NCBI RefSeq assembly: GCF_000003605.2
Contig: NW_003121911.1
Span: 1,032,220 to 1,077,828, forward strand
Length of the DNA: 45,609 bases
Direction: 5' to 3'
DNA from: Saccoglossus kowalevskii
Lineage: Eukaryota > Hemichordata > Enteropneusta > Harrimaniidae
Part shown: positions 37,424-45,609 of the stretch, one piece after another
How the letters are laid out: each line of letters opens with the position of its first letter
Numbering within the stretch: the first letter of the stretch is position 1
Program-made: the position numbers and the translations under genes
The notes under the pieces: generated by a model
What the model was told of the DNA's origin: nothing
Databases searched by the model: none
The model's input: only the letters and a program-made list of their open reading frames with translations

Positions 37424-37861
37424 TCAGGAAGGACAATTGGAATCTTCCAGGTGTGCTTGTGATTTACATAACAAAGAATGTTTACGATCTACTGAATTGC
37501 CTACGTGAGACCACATTCTGATTGGCTCCTGTGGGAACCCAGATGGTGTACTTGAATCTGGGCCACTTATGCCTATAGATAGACTAGACTGAGGACAGTC
37601 CACCATTTCAATTGCGTACTCTGTGTATTGTTGCTGCGATATTGTGAGACAAGTGATACAGGCTACAATCATCGTTCTGTGAGACTTGTATGAACTGCTC
37701 TGCGATCTCCTGCTATCAGCGGAGCCCTCCAGAGTAACAGCGTTCCTCTGCAAGCAAGACTCTTGTATTTCTTCGTCGTTGTGTTCCAGAAACCATTGAC
37801 TGTCCTCAATTTCCATACTGTCCTGGGTACCCCCCTCAACGTCCGTATTAGAACCAGGGTG
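37424..37861 (-). CDS. Candidate terminal coding exon, unknown protein
   Basis: A minus-strand frame is open for 145 codons between a TAA at 37862-37864 and its TGA at 37424-37426; the first ATG (37816) gives 130 residues. Composition is unlike translated AT-rich noise: acidic at the start (EIEDSQWFLEHNDEEIQ), then a Ser/Arg-rich stretch (SRRSQSSSYKSHR), one mildly hydrophobic segment (MIVACITCLT) and a polar tail. The DNA is GC-richer than its surroundings. A possible acceptor ACCCAG|GAC lies just before the ATG, but its pyrimidine tract is poor and I see no poly(A) signal below the stop. No family was recognised. It may be a last exon, a retroelement remnant or a chance frame. Confidence 0.3.
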   Translation of the reverse strand, partial: HPGSNTDVEGGTQDSMEIEDSQWFLEHNDEEIQESCLQRNAVTLEGSADSRRSQSSSYKSHRTMIVACITCLTISQQQYTEYAIEMVDCPQSSLSIGISGPDSSTPSGFPQEPIRMWSHVGNSVDRKHSLLCKSQAHLEDSNCPS

Positions 37862-38023
37862 TTAAATATAACTTCAAAATGTATTCTTCAATTACGAGCC
37901 AGAAAATGTTCATATTGCCCGAAGACCACGCTGACTGGGAAATAGTGATGAAATAGTGATGAAGATACCGACGAATCCTAACAAACATAATAACAGACAG
38001 TTGTAACGGCATGAGGTTGGACA

Positions 38024-38043
38024 CCCCACCCCCACCCCACCCC
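38024..38043 (-). other. G-quadruplex-forming run (minus strand)
   Basis: The plus strand reads CCCC-A-CCCCC-A-CCCC-A-CCCC. Its complement has four G runs with one-base loops, the arrangement that favours very stable quadruplexes. Confidence 0.6.
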
Positions 38044-38122
38044 ACACACAACTCCACATTGTCAGTTCATGTCAGTAATAACTGAAGACAAATCTTATTC
38101 ATGACTGGCAAGAAATATTTAA

Positions 38123-38247
38123 AGCGCGGTGGTCGTCGCGCAGCGCGTGTTCGAATTTCATGTAAACAAACAATGTATTTTACACGCGTTGTATACGTCG
38201 CTATGAGTCCCATATCGAACAGGACGCGGCACGACGACTGTCGCCCT
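38123..38247. mobile_element. MITE family C (TTAA target), copy 2
   Basis: TTAA at 38119-38122 and 38248-38251 flank a 125-base element with ends AGCGCGGTGGTCGTCG and the complement of AGGGCGACAGTCGTCG. Internal phrases (TATGAGTCCCATATC) match TATGAGACCCATATC of the 31057 copy. Confidence 0.65.
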
Positions 38248-38460
38248 TTAATTGGACGGTACTGGCTAATATTAGTTATAGCTGGCAAGGGAGCTTTAAT
38301 TGGGCAATGGAGATCAATATTATCTGTAGTGCTCGCTAGAGGATTATATTTGGACAGAACTGACCAATATCGGGTATAGCCGGCTAGGGGCTTCTTTAAT
38401 TGGAAAGTACAGATCAGTATTTGATATAACTGGCTAGGGGGGGTTAAATGGACTATGCTG
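38248..38460 (+). repeat. Degenerate units of about 50 bp
   Basis: Four drifting units share CTGGCTAGGG, CTTTAATTGGACAG and GATCAATATT-like blocks. The first unit begins exactly at the TTAA flank of the neighbouring MITE. Confidence 0.6.
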
Positions 38461-38680
38461 TCAAAATGTCAAGATCTTGCATATTTATCGTATTGGGTCG
38501 CTTCTTAGAAAATAAAATAGCTAGATTACATACTAGTTTACTGGTAGTAAGTTTCTTGAAAAAAGTACTCGTTAGCTCCATAAATCAGCTAGGGTAGAGA
38601 TCAGTATAAAAATAGTCATGAAATGTTGGACAGATAAAAAACTAAAGTGAAAATCATCCTCGACTACATTATTTGAGTAG

Positions 38681-38832
38681 TATTAATCATTGCTGGCTAG
38701 GGAGCTTTAATTGGACAGTATTAATCATTGCTGGCTAGGGAGCTTTAATTGGACAGTATTAATCATTGCTGGCTAGGGAGCTTTAATTGGACAGTATTAA
38801 TCATTGCTGGCTAGGAAGCTTTGAGTGAACAG
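38681..38832 (+). repeat. 38-bp minisatellite, four near-identical copies
   Basis: The unit starts TATTAATCATTGCTGGCTAG and continues GGAGCTTTAATTGGACAG. Starts are at 38681, 38719, 38757 and 38795. The first three are identical and the fourth decays at its end. It is related to the 50-bp units at 38248. Confidence 0.95.
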
Positions 38833-39715
38833 TGCAGATACAGTGTAGTAAAGTTGGGTTTATCTATTATGAGAGCGGAATCAAATCACATTTGTTTTTG
38901 TTTTGTTTTTACGTGTCATTCAAGGACGATGTGACAATTATTACAAAAACATCCACCAGTTGAATATAGCACAAGCCCATTTGACTGTGATTGCGAGAGT
39001 ATGTTAGGGTTATGAAAATTGCTTCACTTGGAATCTATCTGGTATTGGGCAATTACTGGGTCATCGTTTACCTACGCGATGCTATCTAAGATATAAAATA
39101 TTAATAACCCAAATGACCCCACCATATACAATGTTTGCCATGAAATTCATCAAGGTCATAAGAGCTCATTGGTATTCATGAATTTGAGCCAAACGTTGGG
39201 GTATGATTACTTTTCGAATATCGCGTTTGTACCGAAGATGAGTTGGGACTGTTTTAACTTGCAGTAATTATGAAATGCATGAAATCTTGAGAGGAAGGGC
39301 AGAGATCTTATCTGAAACAATTATAAAATGTTCACGGTCCAAGTTTTAATTTGATGTATGACACTTATAATCAATGGTTGATGACATAGAGTTGGTATGA
39401 ATTCCAGCAATGCGCGTTTGAAATGCGCTGAATTTAGAAAATCAGCCAGCGATTCAAACTGTTATAAATCTAATAACATGTTAGCGTGACAGCCGTATTG
39501 TAAATCGGACACTTAAATGTCCCTGAAATGTGACTAAGCCTATCCTGAATTTGTAACATTGAATGTCGAGAGAAAACGGAAACTATCAGTTAGTCCCAAC
39601 TTCTGTGAAATGACATCTTATTTATTACAACAGTGTGTCGCCTTCTCCTTGAAAACAGAGACGCGGATGAATACCCACCGCGGACACAATAAACTGCCCC
39701 CTGAACGTGTGCGCT
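38833..39715. other. Non-coding stretch
   Basis: No gene was recognised. The GAATTCCAGCAATGCGC phrase at about 39400 recalls that at 29100. Confidence 0.4.
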
Positions 39716-39863
39716 TCAAGGCGGACGCTTTGAACTGCCATTAAACTGAGAAAAATATGACACGCCACCACTCAGCCAAAAGTGATGTGTCCTGCCGCGT
39801 TGCACTGCGCCGGAGTACGTGACCCCCAACAATGCGATTACGGCGCCAACGAACCATTCAATC
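39716..39863 (-). CDS. Weak candidate terminal exon, hydrophobic
   Basis: On the minus strand a strong acceptor (T-rich tract, then GGTTTCAG at 39864-39871) opens a frame beginning IEWFVGAVIALLGVTYSG, one likely transmembrane helix. It continues through a basic/polar stretch to a TGA at 39716-39718. The region is CpG-rich compared with its flanks. No family was recognised and no partner exon was found; the same frame also runs on upstream of the acceptor. It could instead be a regulatory CpG patch near the receptor promoter. Confidence 0.2.
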
Positions 39864-40140
39864 CTGAAACCATTAAATAAAAAAAATTGGTTAACAAATA
39901 ACCACTCTCCATGAGTATACTTGGATAATATTCCAGCCACTGATATCGCCATTGAGAACATATCAAATCATAACTACTGTCATTTTTTGTAGTTTCGTTT
40001 GTTAAGGCGAAGATAAATGTTTATTTCAGATAGGGCGGATATATACAACGAATTGTCTCCCCTGGTGCGGGTACGTTATGATACATTTCGTTGTCAGTAG
40101 TGTTCGAGCCACAACCAACCGTGACGGATGCGTTGAAGTG

Positions 40141-40148
40141 TGACGTCA
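40141..40148. promoter_or_regulatory. Perfect CRE upstream of the putative receptor promoter
   Basis: TGACGTCA is the palindromic CREB/ATF site. It lies 12 bases before a TATA-like TAAATATGCATATG stretch and upstream of the presumed first exon. Confidence 0.5.
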
Positions 40149-40189
40149 CTACTAAGCCCTAAATATGCATATGAGGTTGCTGTATATTG

Positions 40190-40421
40190 GTTGGTGAGCG
40201 AGACCAACTGCGGACCGTCGCTGCTAGTAGCGTACGAGTACTGAAGTGCTCGAGAGTAGAGCACAGCGTCTTTTCGAGTGTAGCGAAGTGTGTAGTTCTT
40301 TGCGTGGAGTGTCCGTGGACACGTTAATGTCGACGTGCCAATATGTGAACAGTACATGCTTAGTGACTAGGGATCGTTTTCACATTATCTGCTGTCGAGA
40401 GATTTATCTCGTACATCCATG
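40190..40421 (+). other. Probable non-coding first exon of the alpha-1 receptor gene
   Basis: A CpG-containing stretch, unlike the AT-rich surroundings, follows a CRE (40141) and a TATA-like element (about 40160). It ends at the consensus donor ATG|GTGAGT (40422). The nearest strong downstream acceptor is 44438, 55 bases before the receptor start. The 5' end is approximate, from TATA spacing. It contains upstream ATGs, including one at 40327 with a 31-codon frame and one at 40419 that forms the last three bases of the exon. The exon assignment is inference from signals. Confidence 0.45.
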
Positions 40422-41173
40422 GTGAGTTCATAACTTTCGTTGATTTACCTGCTAAGTATAACGTTATTATTGTTGGGTTCGGTTTACGATATACGCGAAG
40501 GAGTACGGAATCGTTATCTATGTACCACTCGGTTCTCTCAACCGCATAGTAAACAGCTTTAACTCAAATGCTATTTTAGCGGGTCTTGCTGTGATCGTGT
40601 AATTTTAAGGTCGGGTAACATTCCCATGGAGGGGGTTTGGTGACTGTGAAATTATGTTTAAAATGCCGGCACCTGATATTTGTTTGTTCGGAAAATACTG
40701 TTGTAAATCTAAATGCAATTTATTGTATAGTTGTCACAGCATCTAGCAGTGCGTTATTACAAAAGTATATCCGGGGACCACTAAAATAGGGTGATATTGG
40801 CTATCTCTAATGCACGGCGTGCTTATAACCTCTTTCGTCAATGTTCTTTATAAATAACCATTGCATCACAGACTTCATTATTACTATTTTTACTCATAAA
40901 CACTTCGGTAACACGAGTGAGTATTATTAATTAATGAGACGCGTATATAAGGTCGGTCAGCTAACAATATCGGAAATTACCAATTTCGCGATTAGTATTT
41001 CTCTTTTAATAAAGCATGCGCTTGTGTCTCGGTGGCCATTCGCTCACCAGCTGATGAGTGTGCGAAGCCGCTCCATCGCTATCCGCAAAATCAGCATTAA
41101 TTGTCATTAACGCGATAATGTGTGCAGATGTTACAGCCTATGGCACAATTACTGCATACGATTGAACTATTAC

Positions 41174-42305
41174 GCAGTTTGGGGTATCGCTCCATTCAAT
41201 CTGCTGCTTAAATGTTTTAAAGAGCCATACAGTGGAAAAAACAAATCACATTCAAAAGACGCTTACACATAACCCATTACTATTACTACTATCGCTTGCT
41301 TTTGACAATTGAGTTCCATTTAATGACTTTTTTTTTCTTTTCTGTACACGGCTATGACATTACTATGACAAGGTGGACTATATATATAGATGGTTACGTC
41401 TATTATTTTTAAGTGACCTCTGTTTGTGTGCGCATGCATGCGTGCGTGTCATTCCTGGAGGTCATGACATTATTTATTTATGGGAATAAAATCGCCGCTG
41501 TCATTGTCATGTTATTGTAAACATACTTAATATATTTATGTTACGAATTTGCGCGCCTCAAATTAAACCTTGTAACATAACATTTCATCTTTTAATATAA
41601 TGCCATTAAGATTATTTTTATTTTGAAAACTCATCTTTGTCTTTACTGAGCTATCGAAAAATAATACACGCTATAGACGGTCCAATAGTTAGTAGTAACC
41701 GTATTCAGTTAGTAACGTAATTAGTAGTAACCGTATTCAGTTAGTAACGTAATTAGCAGTAACCGTATTCAGTTAGTAACGTAATTAGCAGTAACTGTAT
41801 TTGACCAGCAACTAATTAACAGTGGTCGTATTCAGTCAGTGACCTAATTAGAAGTAACAACCAGTGGCGTAATTATGGTATTCGTATTAAGTATGTAGTT
41901 TACGTAACAGTAATCGTATTCAGCCAGTAAATAACGTAATTAATAAAGGTAGGCCTATTTTGCCAGTAAAGCAATTTATAGTAACTGTATCCAACCAGTG
42001 ATATTAATAACAGTAACCGTATTCTCCAAGTAACTTGAATAATATTTATTATATGCAGCCGTTAAATCAAATTTATCGTATTCAACATTAACGTAATTAA
42101 TAGAAACCATATTTTCAACCAGTAATGAAAATAAAATAACTGTGTTCTGACAAGAACGTAGTTACCACTGGACGTAATCAACCAGTAACTTAATTAATAG
42201 TAACTGTATTTAGGCAGTCAGTCACGTAATTAATAGTAGCCGTATCAAGTAAACCGAGTAATAGTAACTGCATTCAGCTAGTAACGTATTAGGAGTAACT
42301 AAATG
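41174..42305 (+). repeat. Tandem segmental duplication, left copy
   Basis: The order of landmarks is the same in both copies: ATCGCTCC, CTGCTGCTTAAATG, TTTGCTTTTGACAAT, AAGTGACCTCTG, TTATTTATTTATGGGAATAA, ATTTCATCTTTTAATATAAT, CTATAGACGG, then a repeat array. The left copy keeps the uninterrupted site ATCGCTCCATTCAATCTGCT that is split by a MITE in the right copy. Confidence 0.9.
41686..42300 (+). repeat. 31-bp minisatellite, left array
   Basis: The unit is AGTAACCGTATTCAGTT plus AGTAACGTAATTAG, itself two related halves. The first three copies are nearly identical; later ones drift and lose spacing. Confidence 0.85.
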
Positions 42306-42320
42306 TAGTTAGGGGGAATC

Positions 42321-42480
42321 GCTCCTTTTTGTGGCGGATCCAGCAAAATGTATTGGGGGGGGTCCAAGCTTCGCTTAAAATTTACGGAGCGTAAATCGCA
42401 GAGAAGCTATGCGTAATCCAGATGATGTGAATGATCGTTTGGGGCCACCACCCCCCTCTGGATCCGCCACTGGCTCCATT
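42321..42480. mobile_element. hAT-type MITE with 8-bp target duplication
   Basis: The element (42329-42472) has terminal repeats GTGGCGGATCCAG and CTGGATCCGCCAC, the right end finishing in the usual CACTG. The flanks are GCTCCTTT (42321-42328) and GCTCCATT (42473-42480), an 8-base target duplication with one change; 8-base duplications are characteristic of hAT transposons. The paralogous left copy has a single GCTCCATT and no element. There is no coding capacity. Confidence 0.85.
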
Positions 42481-42919
42481 CGAGCTGCTGCTTAAATGAT
42501 TTAAAAAGTCATAGCGTAAAAAAAATCACATTTAAAAGCCGTTTACACCTAAAACATTACTAAAACTACTGTCGTTTGCTTTTGACAATGACGTTTTTTT
42601 TTTCTCTGTACACAGGTCCACTATATATATACATGGTTAAGTCTATTCTTTTTAAGTGACCTCTGTCTGTCTGTGTGCGCGTGCATGCGTGTGATTCATG
42701 AAGGTCATGGCATTATTTATTTATGGGAATAAAATCGCCGTCGTTATTGTCATGTTATTGTAAACACACTTATTAATATGTCCATGTTGCGCGCTTCAAA
42801 TAAAACTTTGCAATATAACATTTCATCTTTTAATATAATGTCATTAAGATTATTTTTATTTTGAAAACATCACGTTGTCCTTATTGAAGCTATCGACAAA
42901 ATATGGCCCGCTATAGACG

Positions 42920-43505
42920 GATAGTAGTAACCGTATTCAGTTAGTAACGTAATTAGCAGTAACTGTATTTGATCAGTAACGTAATTCATAGTAACCGTAT
43001 TCAGCCAATTTACTAATTAATAAAAACTGTATTCAGCTAGTGATCTTATTAGAAGTTACAACCAGTGGCTTAATTATGGTATCCGTGTTCAGCATGTAGC
43101 ATAAATAGTAACCGTATTCAGCCAGTAACGTAACTAATGAAGGTAGTCTTATTTGGTCAGTAAAGCAATTTATAGTAACCGTATCCAACCACTAGTGGTA
43201 TTAATGGTAACTGTTTTCAGCCAGAGACGTAATTTTATAAGAATCGTATTCTCCAAAAAACGTGAATAACATTTACCGTATGCAGCCGTATTCAACTAGT
43301 AACGTAATTAATAGTAACCATATTTTCAACCAGTAAGGAAAATAAAGTAATTGTGTTCAGACAGTAACGTAGATATGACTGACCGTAATCAACCAGTAAC
43401 TTAATTAATAGTAACTGTAGTCAGTAAGTCACGTAATTAAATGTAGCCAAATTCATTAACAAACGTGAGTAATAGTAACCGCATTCAGTCAATAGCGTAA
43501 TAGTG
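42920..43505 (+). repeat. 31-bp minisatellite, right array
   Basis: It has the same unit family as 41686-42300, with fewer intact leading copies. Many units read AGTAACCGTATTCAGCCAGT. Confidence 0.85.
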
Positions 43506-44376
43506 GCAATTACATGCAGACAGTGTTCGCACCGGTATTCGTGTGGATCCAGTTAAAGATAGATGGGATTGTCGCTAGTGATATATTCGTATTTTTGTAC
43601 ATGAACATGAGTAATTTTGTACACCCCCGCCCTTTATATATACATATAGACAGTCTCTGCTATTGCTCCATGTGTTCACAGCGCCACTCTGGATGACAAG
43701 AGATATTGCTGTATTTAATATAAAACGCGACGTTGGTTTTTTTACGTCACACTGACTCGAGGTACAGCTATAACATACAGGATTACAGAAAAACGCTATC
43801 GGCTTTGAATCATCGTTATCCATGGAGTGGTTCCATAGTTACTATCCATGGCAACTAGTGTTGCGCTGCGCAAATAACACTGTACATTTATGGTCACCGT
43901 GCGGGTTAGGCACTTAATGGTACTGTGATATTGCATATAAAATATAGCCCGGAAATATCCATTGTAATATTGGTATCCATGTTAATGAAACAAATCTAAA
44001 ACAAACAATAGTAATAAAAATAATTTGGGAAGGTTTGCTTTTTAATTGTTTGTTAATTAATTTTGACTGACTGAATGTGTTTGATTATTTCTGCATCCAA
44101 ATGCGTTTTTTTTTTTTTTTTGTAATTTAGTCTGGGCGATGCCTCTGTTATATAATTCTACCAAGAAATAACTATGCTCGGGCTATTATGTGGTTATGTC
44201 ATTCGTGTCCATCGATTGCAATTACTAAAGCTGGATTAGATTGGAAGAATAAACGCGGCCATTAAAAAAACAACGTGATTTTTATTTTGTTTGAAATAGG
44301 TCCGAATTCTGGTTTTGAAAAGAGTTCGAATGATCCACTCGACAGAGCATCCATTGTGGCGCCCCAGTACCTGCTG

Positions 44377-44384
44377 TGACGTCA
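44377..44384. promoter_or_regulatory. Second perfect CRE, near the coding exon
   Basis: TGACGTCA lies 110 bases before the receptor ATG and 54 before the acceptor. It could serve an alternative downstream promoter in which the coding exon is the first exon. Confidence 0.4.
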
Positions 44385-44438
44385 TGTGGCGGTAGCAATA
44401 GAATAACAATGTATTTTTTTTATTGTGCTTTCTTGTAG

Positions 44439-44493
44439 ATATATTATCAAGAGCGACCAGAGAAAGAATCGTCACTCTTGTTAATGCTCTACG
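44439..44493 (+). other. 5' untranslated part of the receptor coding exon
   Basis: It follows the acceptor TTCTTGTAG. An in-frame TAA at 44482-44484 shows that the receptor frame cannot start upstream in this exon. An out-of-frame ATG at 44484 opens a 13-codon frame that overlaps the receptor start and stops at 44523-44525. Confidence 0.6.
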
Positions 44494-45592
44494 ATGGAGT
44501 GGTTGCCGGAACTAAATACCAGTAATGGATTCGCCGAAATAGACATGCTATCGAGTAGGCACACTACTGACATCGCTAACGCAATCACGGAAATAAATGG
44601 TAGTTTAATCCCGAGTGGGAGTCACGTGGTTTACAGTAGCGTTGAACCGGAATTAGGAAATGTGTTCACGATGTACCAAACAACGGTGCCCAATACCACG
44701 ATTGGGTTGGACGAGATCCCGGCTTTGCCGCCAACTCTGTTTATTGTCCTATCTACGCTTGCACTTAGCATGGTCGTAATATTGACTATTGTTGGGAACG
44801 TACTGGTTTTATTAGCTGTGGCAATGGAACGATCTCTCCGATCTGTCACCCATTATTTTATCGTTAACTTAGCAGTTGCCGATCTGTTGCTTGGGACAAC
44901 AGTTTTACCATTCTCAGCAACCTATGAAATAATACCGTATTGGCCGTTTGGACCCGCTTTCTGCGATGTATGGGCGGCGGTAGATGTACTGTGTTGCACT
45001 GCCTCTATCAACAGTCTGTGTGTGATCAGCATAGATCGATATATTGGGGTGACACGTCCGCTGCAGCATAATATGATAATGACGAAAAAACGAGCTGCCA
45101 TAGTAATGGCACTGGTTTGGATCTTTTCCGTAGCTATATCGGCCGGACCTTTATTTGGTTGGAGACCCCCTACAAAGGATCCTAATATATGTCCTCTCAC
45201 AGACTCACTCGACTATGTTTTGTTCTCAGTTGCTGGGTCATTCTACATTCCATTAATAATTATATTGGTCCTCTACTACCGCATTTACAGGGAAGCCATT
45301 ATTCAGACCCGGAGTCTCATGGCAGGAGAGAAAAGCACCGGGAAAGGTAAAAATGACATAACGCTGAGAATTCACACCGCCCAGCCAAGAACAATAAACA
45401 ACGCTAGGAAGTTTGGCAAGACCCAAGAAAACAGCTCTCTAGTGTTGAGAAATAGGAGCAAGTCGCAGACTACAGGTCTCACTCAGAAACTACAGCGGTT
45501 TAATAAGGAGAAAAAGGCGGCAAAAACGTTAGGAATTGTGGTCGGAGTATTCATCGTCTGCTGGCTTCCATTTTTTATGCTACTGCCAATCA
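44494..45592 (+). CDS. Alpha-1 adrenergic-type receptor, first coding exon (N-terminus to end of TM6)
   Basis: It encodes 366 residues of a rhodopsin-class aminergic receptor. Seen: three N-glycosylation sequons (N8, N35, N67); TM1 with GNVLVL (N102); TM2 with NLAVADLLL (D130); a Cys157-Cys233 pair; the amine-binding Asp164 in WAAVDVLCCTAS; DRY at 181-183; W209 in TM4; TM5 with FSVAGSFYIP, keeping both serines (S245, S249) that contact catechol hydroxyls; and KEKKAAKTLGIVVG leading to CWLPF in TM6. The DVLCCTAS, SVTHYFIVNLAVAD and KKAAKTLGIVVG phrases are alpha-1 hallmarks and separate it from insect octopamine receptors. The family couples to Gq at the plasma membrane. The ATG has A at -3 and G at +4 and follows an in-frame stop. 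The exon ends phase 1 at A|GTAAGT, where vertebrate alpha-1 genes also have their intron; TM7 and the tail lie beyond the window. Norepinephrine as ligand is inferred. Confidence 0.95.
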
Positions 45593-45609
45593 GTAAGTGG
45601 GTTTATTTA
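45593..45609 (+). other. Start of the TM6-TM7 intron
   Basis: GTAAGTGGG is a near-consensus donor. Reading through would put KWVYL after PIS instead of the Gly/Ser-rich start of the third outer loop, which supports splicing here. Confidence 0.85.

Larger units (their letters stand above)
42306..43510 (+). repeat. Tandem segmental duplication, right copy
   Basis: It repeats the left copy in the same orientation with scattered substitutions and small indels, and is interrupted near its start by a 144-base MITE. Its array end matches the left one unit by unit for much of its length. Confidence 0.9.
40422..44438 (+). other. Putative first intron of the receptor gene
   Basis: It begins GTGAGT and ends in a long pyrimidine tract with TTCTTGTAG. 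It contains the tandem duplication at 41174-43510, a hAT-type MITE, an X-box-like half (ATGGCAAC, 43848) and a CRE at 44377. The rest is AT-rich and without genes. Confidence 0.45.

Noticed and set aside
39559-39744. 61-codon plus-strand frame in the CpG-rich patch
   Set aside because: No splice support or motif; it overlaps the minus-strand exon candidate.
44922-45200. Minus-strand frames within the receptor exon
   Set aside because: They are shadows of the receptor coding frame on the opposite strand.

Overview
The window is AT-rich nuclear DNA of an invertebrate animal. Introns have GT/AG borders with pyrimidine tracts, there is no operon-like packing, and most of the sequence is non-coding and full of minisatellites, small inverted-repeat transposons and tRNA-derived SINEs. 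The one certain gene is the first coding exon of an alpha-1 adrenergic-type receptor (44494-45592), broken by an intron at the end of TM6. Receptors of this class are known from vertebrates, hemichordates, annelids and priapulids and are missing from insects and nematodes. My best guess is therefore a marine bilaterian such as a hemichordate; this is inference.

Layout. The left edge (3-131) is the 3' part of a second membrane-receptor gene with two hydrophobic segments. It looks like TM6-TM7 of a class C (GABA-B-like) receptor. It seems to splice, phase 0 to phase 0, to a short basic/acidic tail exon at 2510-2602. From about 2.6 to 37 kb I find no convincing gene. That stretch holds two arrays of one 28-bp minisatellite (10.6-11.3 and 12.4-13.1 kb), several MITE and SINE families, two decayed LINE 3' ends (25.2 and 27.5-28.0 kb), a degenerate tandem repeat of about 160 bp (26.4-27.0 kb), a 226-base assembly gap (29430-29655), and scattered motifs resembling RFX, nuclear-receptor, CRE and E-box sites. 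Two weak minus-strand exon candidates lie at 37424-37861 and 39716-39863.

The receptor gene probably starts near 40.2 kb: a perfect CRE and a TATA-like stretch precede a CpG-containing non-coding exon that ends at a good donor (40422). An intron of about 4 kb then runs to a strong acceptor (44438), just before the coding exon. That intron carries a tandem duplication of about 1.1 kb. The right copy received a hAT-type MITE after the duplication, and the left copy preserves the empty target site.

No rRNA gene, intact tRNA gene, CRISPR array or bacterial feature was seen. I did not find a clear new biological system. The most useful observations are the receptor gene architecture with upstream ORFs, the phase-matched tail exon, the datable MITE insertion and the uncharacterised repeat families.
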